Shown here: piece after piece, positions 30,953 through 31,595 of the stretch
Layout: the number at the start of each line of letters is the position of its first letter
Numbering within the stretch: the first letter of the stretch is position 1
From: Phoronis ovalis
Lineage: Eukaryota; Phoronida; Phoronidae
Reading direction: 5' to 3'
Length of the DNA: 31,595 bases
Assembly (NCBI GenBank): GCA_028565635.1
Contig: JAOXYB010027512.1
Span: 1-31,595, forward strand
The notes under the pieces: model-generated
What the model saw: the letters and a program-made list of their open reading frames with translations, nothing else
The model's database searches: none
Told to the model about the DNA's origin: nothing
Program-made: the position numbers and the translations under genes

Positions 30953-31212
30953 TAAGGTTTTTTTTGATGGGATGTACCCAATCCAAAATTTTAGGGTAGT
31001 AATCCAAATTTTGTGAAATATAAGGGCAGCAGTCCAAAAGTTTAAAATATTTGAGTAGCAATCCATCCATTTCTACACAAACCAAATTCGAAAAACTATT
31101 TATAGATACAAACCTAAAATTAATCTAAAGTATTTGTTGTAAACAGAGAGTAGCAATACCCAAAGTTTTCAACTGGGCTGCACACCCCCACCAAAAAATA
31201 ATGAGTACCCTC
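30953..31212. mobile_element. Decayed second copy of the MITE-like element
   Basis: Follows 5205-5608 in the same order: GGTTTTTT-type left part, GGGATGT, units beginning GTAGTAATCCAAATTTTG and GTAGCAATCCATCC, AACTGGGCTGCACACCCCCA, and a right end GAGTACCCTCC. The left inverted terminus is lost and several units are missing. The minus-strand frame at 31125-31364 overlaps it and is not a gene. Confidence 0.7.
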
Positions 31213-31595
31213 CGCCAATATATGTTGTGTGATATGACCACCAGGTTCCTCTGGTGGTCCTCTTCTGGTGTGTGTCTCTCCATTATTAGTGCGATGTCTG
31301 CATTACAGTGATAATAAATCTCATTGGGTTGCATTTGTAGTCTTGTGTTTCGCATACTTGTCATCTAATGGACATGAGCATAATCATAATAATGGCGCTG
31401 TGTGAAATATTGCTCATATTTTTATTTATACTATTAATTTTAACACTTGTGTATGTTTTCATGGCAGACTTATAACATGTGTCAAGTGGAGTTTTTGTGA
31501 CTGTTACTACCTGCAGGTGATTAGACATACATATGTCATGTGAATATTGTTATAGTTAATTGGAAGTTTATAATTAGTTCCCTAGTCCTTCCTCG
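31213..31595. other. Right-edge DNA with no recognised feature
   Basis: No exon, RNA or repeat recognised. A CCACCAGGTTCCTCTGGTGG stretch at 31238-31257 is an imperfect 8-bp palindrome. Confidence 0.35.

Noticed and set aside
31125-31364. 79-codon minus-strand open frame at the right edge
   Set aside because: Overlaps the second MITE-like copy and shares the repeat's translated words; no domain.

Overview
The window is nuclear DNA of an animal, most likely an invertebrate. Genes are split into many short exons by GT-AG introns of roughly 70 to 2000 bases, the DNA is AT-rich, and the proteins are close in length and motif order to vertebrate orthologues. I cannot name the species. A mollusc, another lophotrochozoan or a non-vertebrate deuterostome would all fit.

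Layout. (1) 233-299, minus strand: the first coding exon of a HAD-family phosphatase resembling pseudouridine-5'-phosphatase (PUDP/HDHD1); the rest lies off the left edge. (2) 1309-3172, plus strand: a complete four-exon patatin-like phospholipase closest to PNPLA4 (252 aa, Ser40/Asp160 dyad), divergent from the phosphatase across about 1 kb. (3) 3173-6177: gene-poor DNA with low-complexity blocks and one MITE-like element at 5205-5608, flanked by a 9-bp direct repeat. (4) About 6200-28530, plus strand: the whole NUP98-NUP96 gene. It has a non-coding first exon, then 36 coding exons that join in frame into a 1846-aa precursor: FG repeats, GLEBS motif, autoproteolytic domain with His-Phe|Ser at 865-867, then Nup96 with its Sec13-binding blade and alpha-solenoid. 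(5) 28531-31595: gene-poor DNA with a decayed second copy of the MITE-like element and a short tandem duplication.

The main hidden feature is a family of five intronic repeats of 130-131 bases (introns 9, 14, 16, 17 and 19 of NUP98-NUP96), all in the sense orientation. Each folds as hairpin - H box - hairpin - ACA box, with substitutions that preserve pairing, so they look like H/ACA-box snoRNAs. A 9-nt pocket in their second hairpin is identical in all five and matches a conserved 28S rRNA stretch as I remember it. I know of no description of such a cluster in NUP98 introns.

Intron 20 (2 kb) carries an early in-frame stop followed by tandem AATAAA signals. It could produce a Nup98-only mRNA, as vertebrates make by alternative 3' processing. 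The host gene thus yields Nup98 and Nup96 by self-cleavage, perhaps a separate Nup98 by intronic polyadenylation, and probably rRNA-modification guides from its introns.
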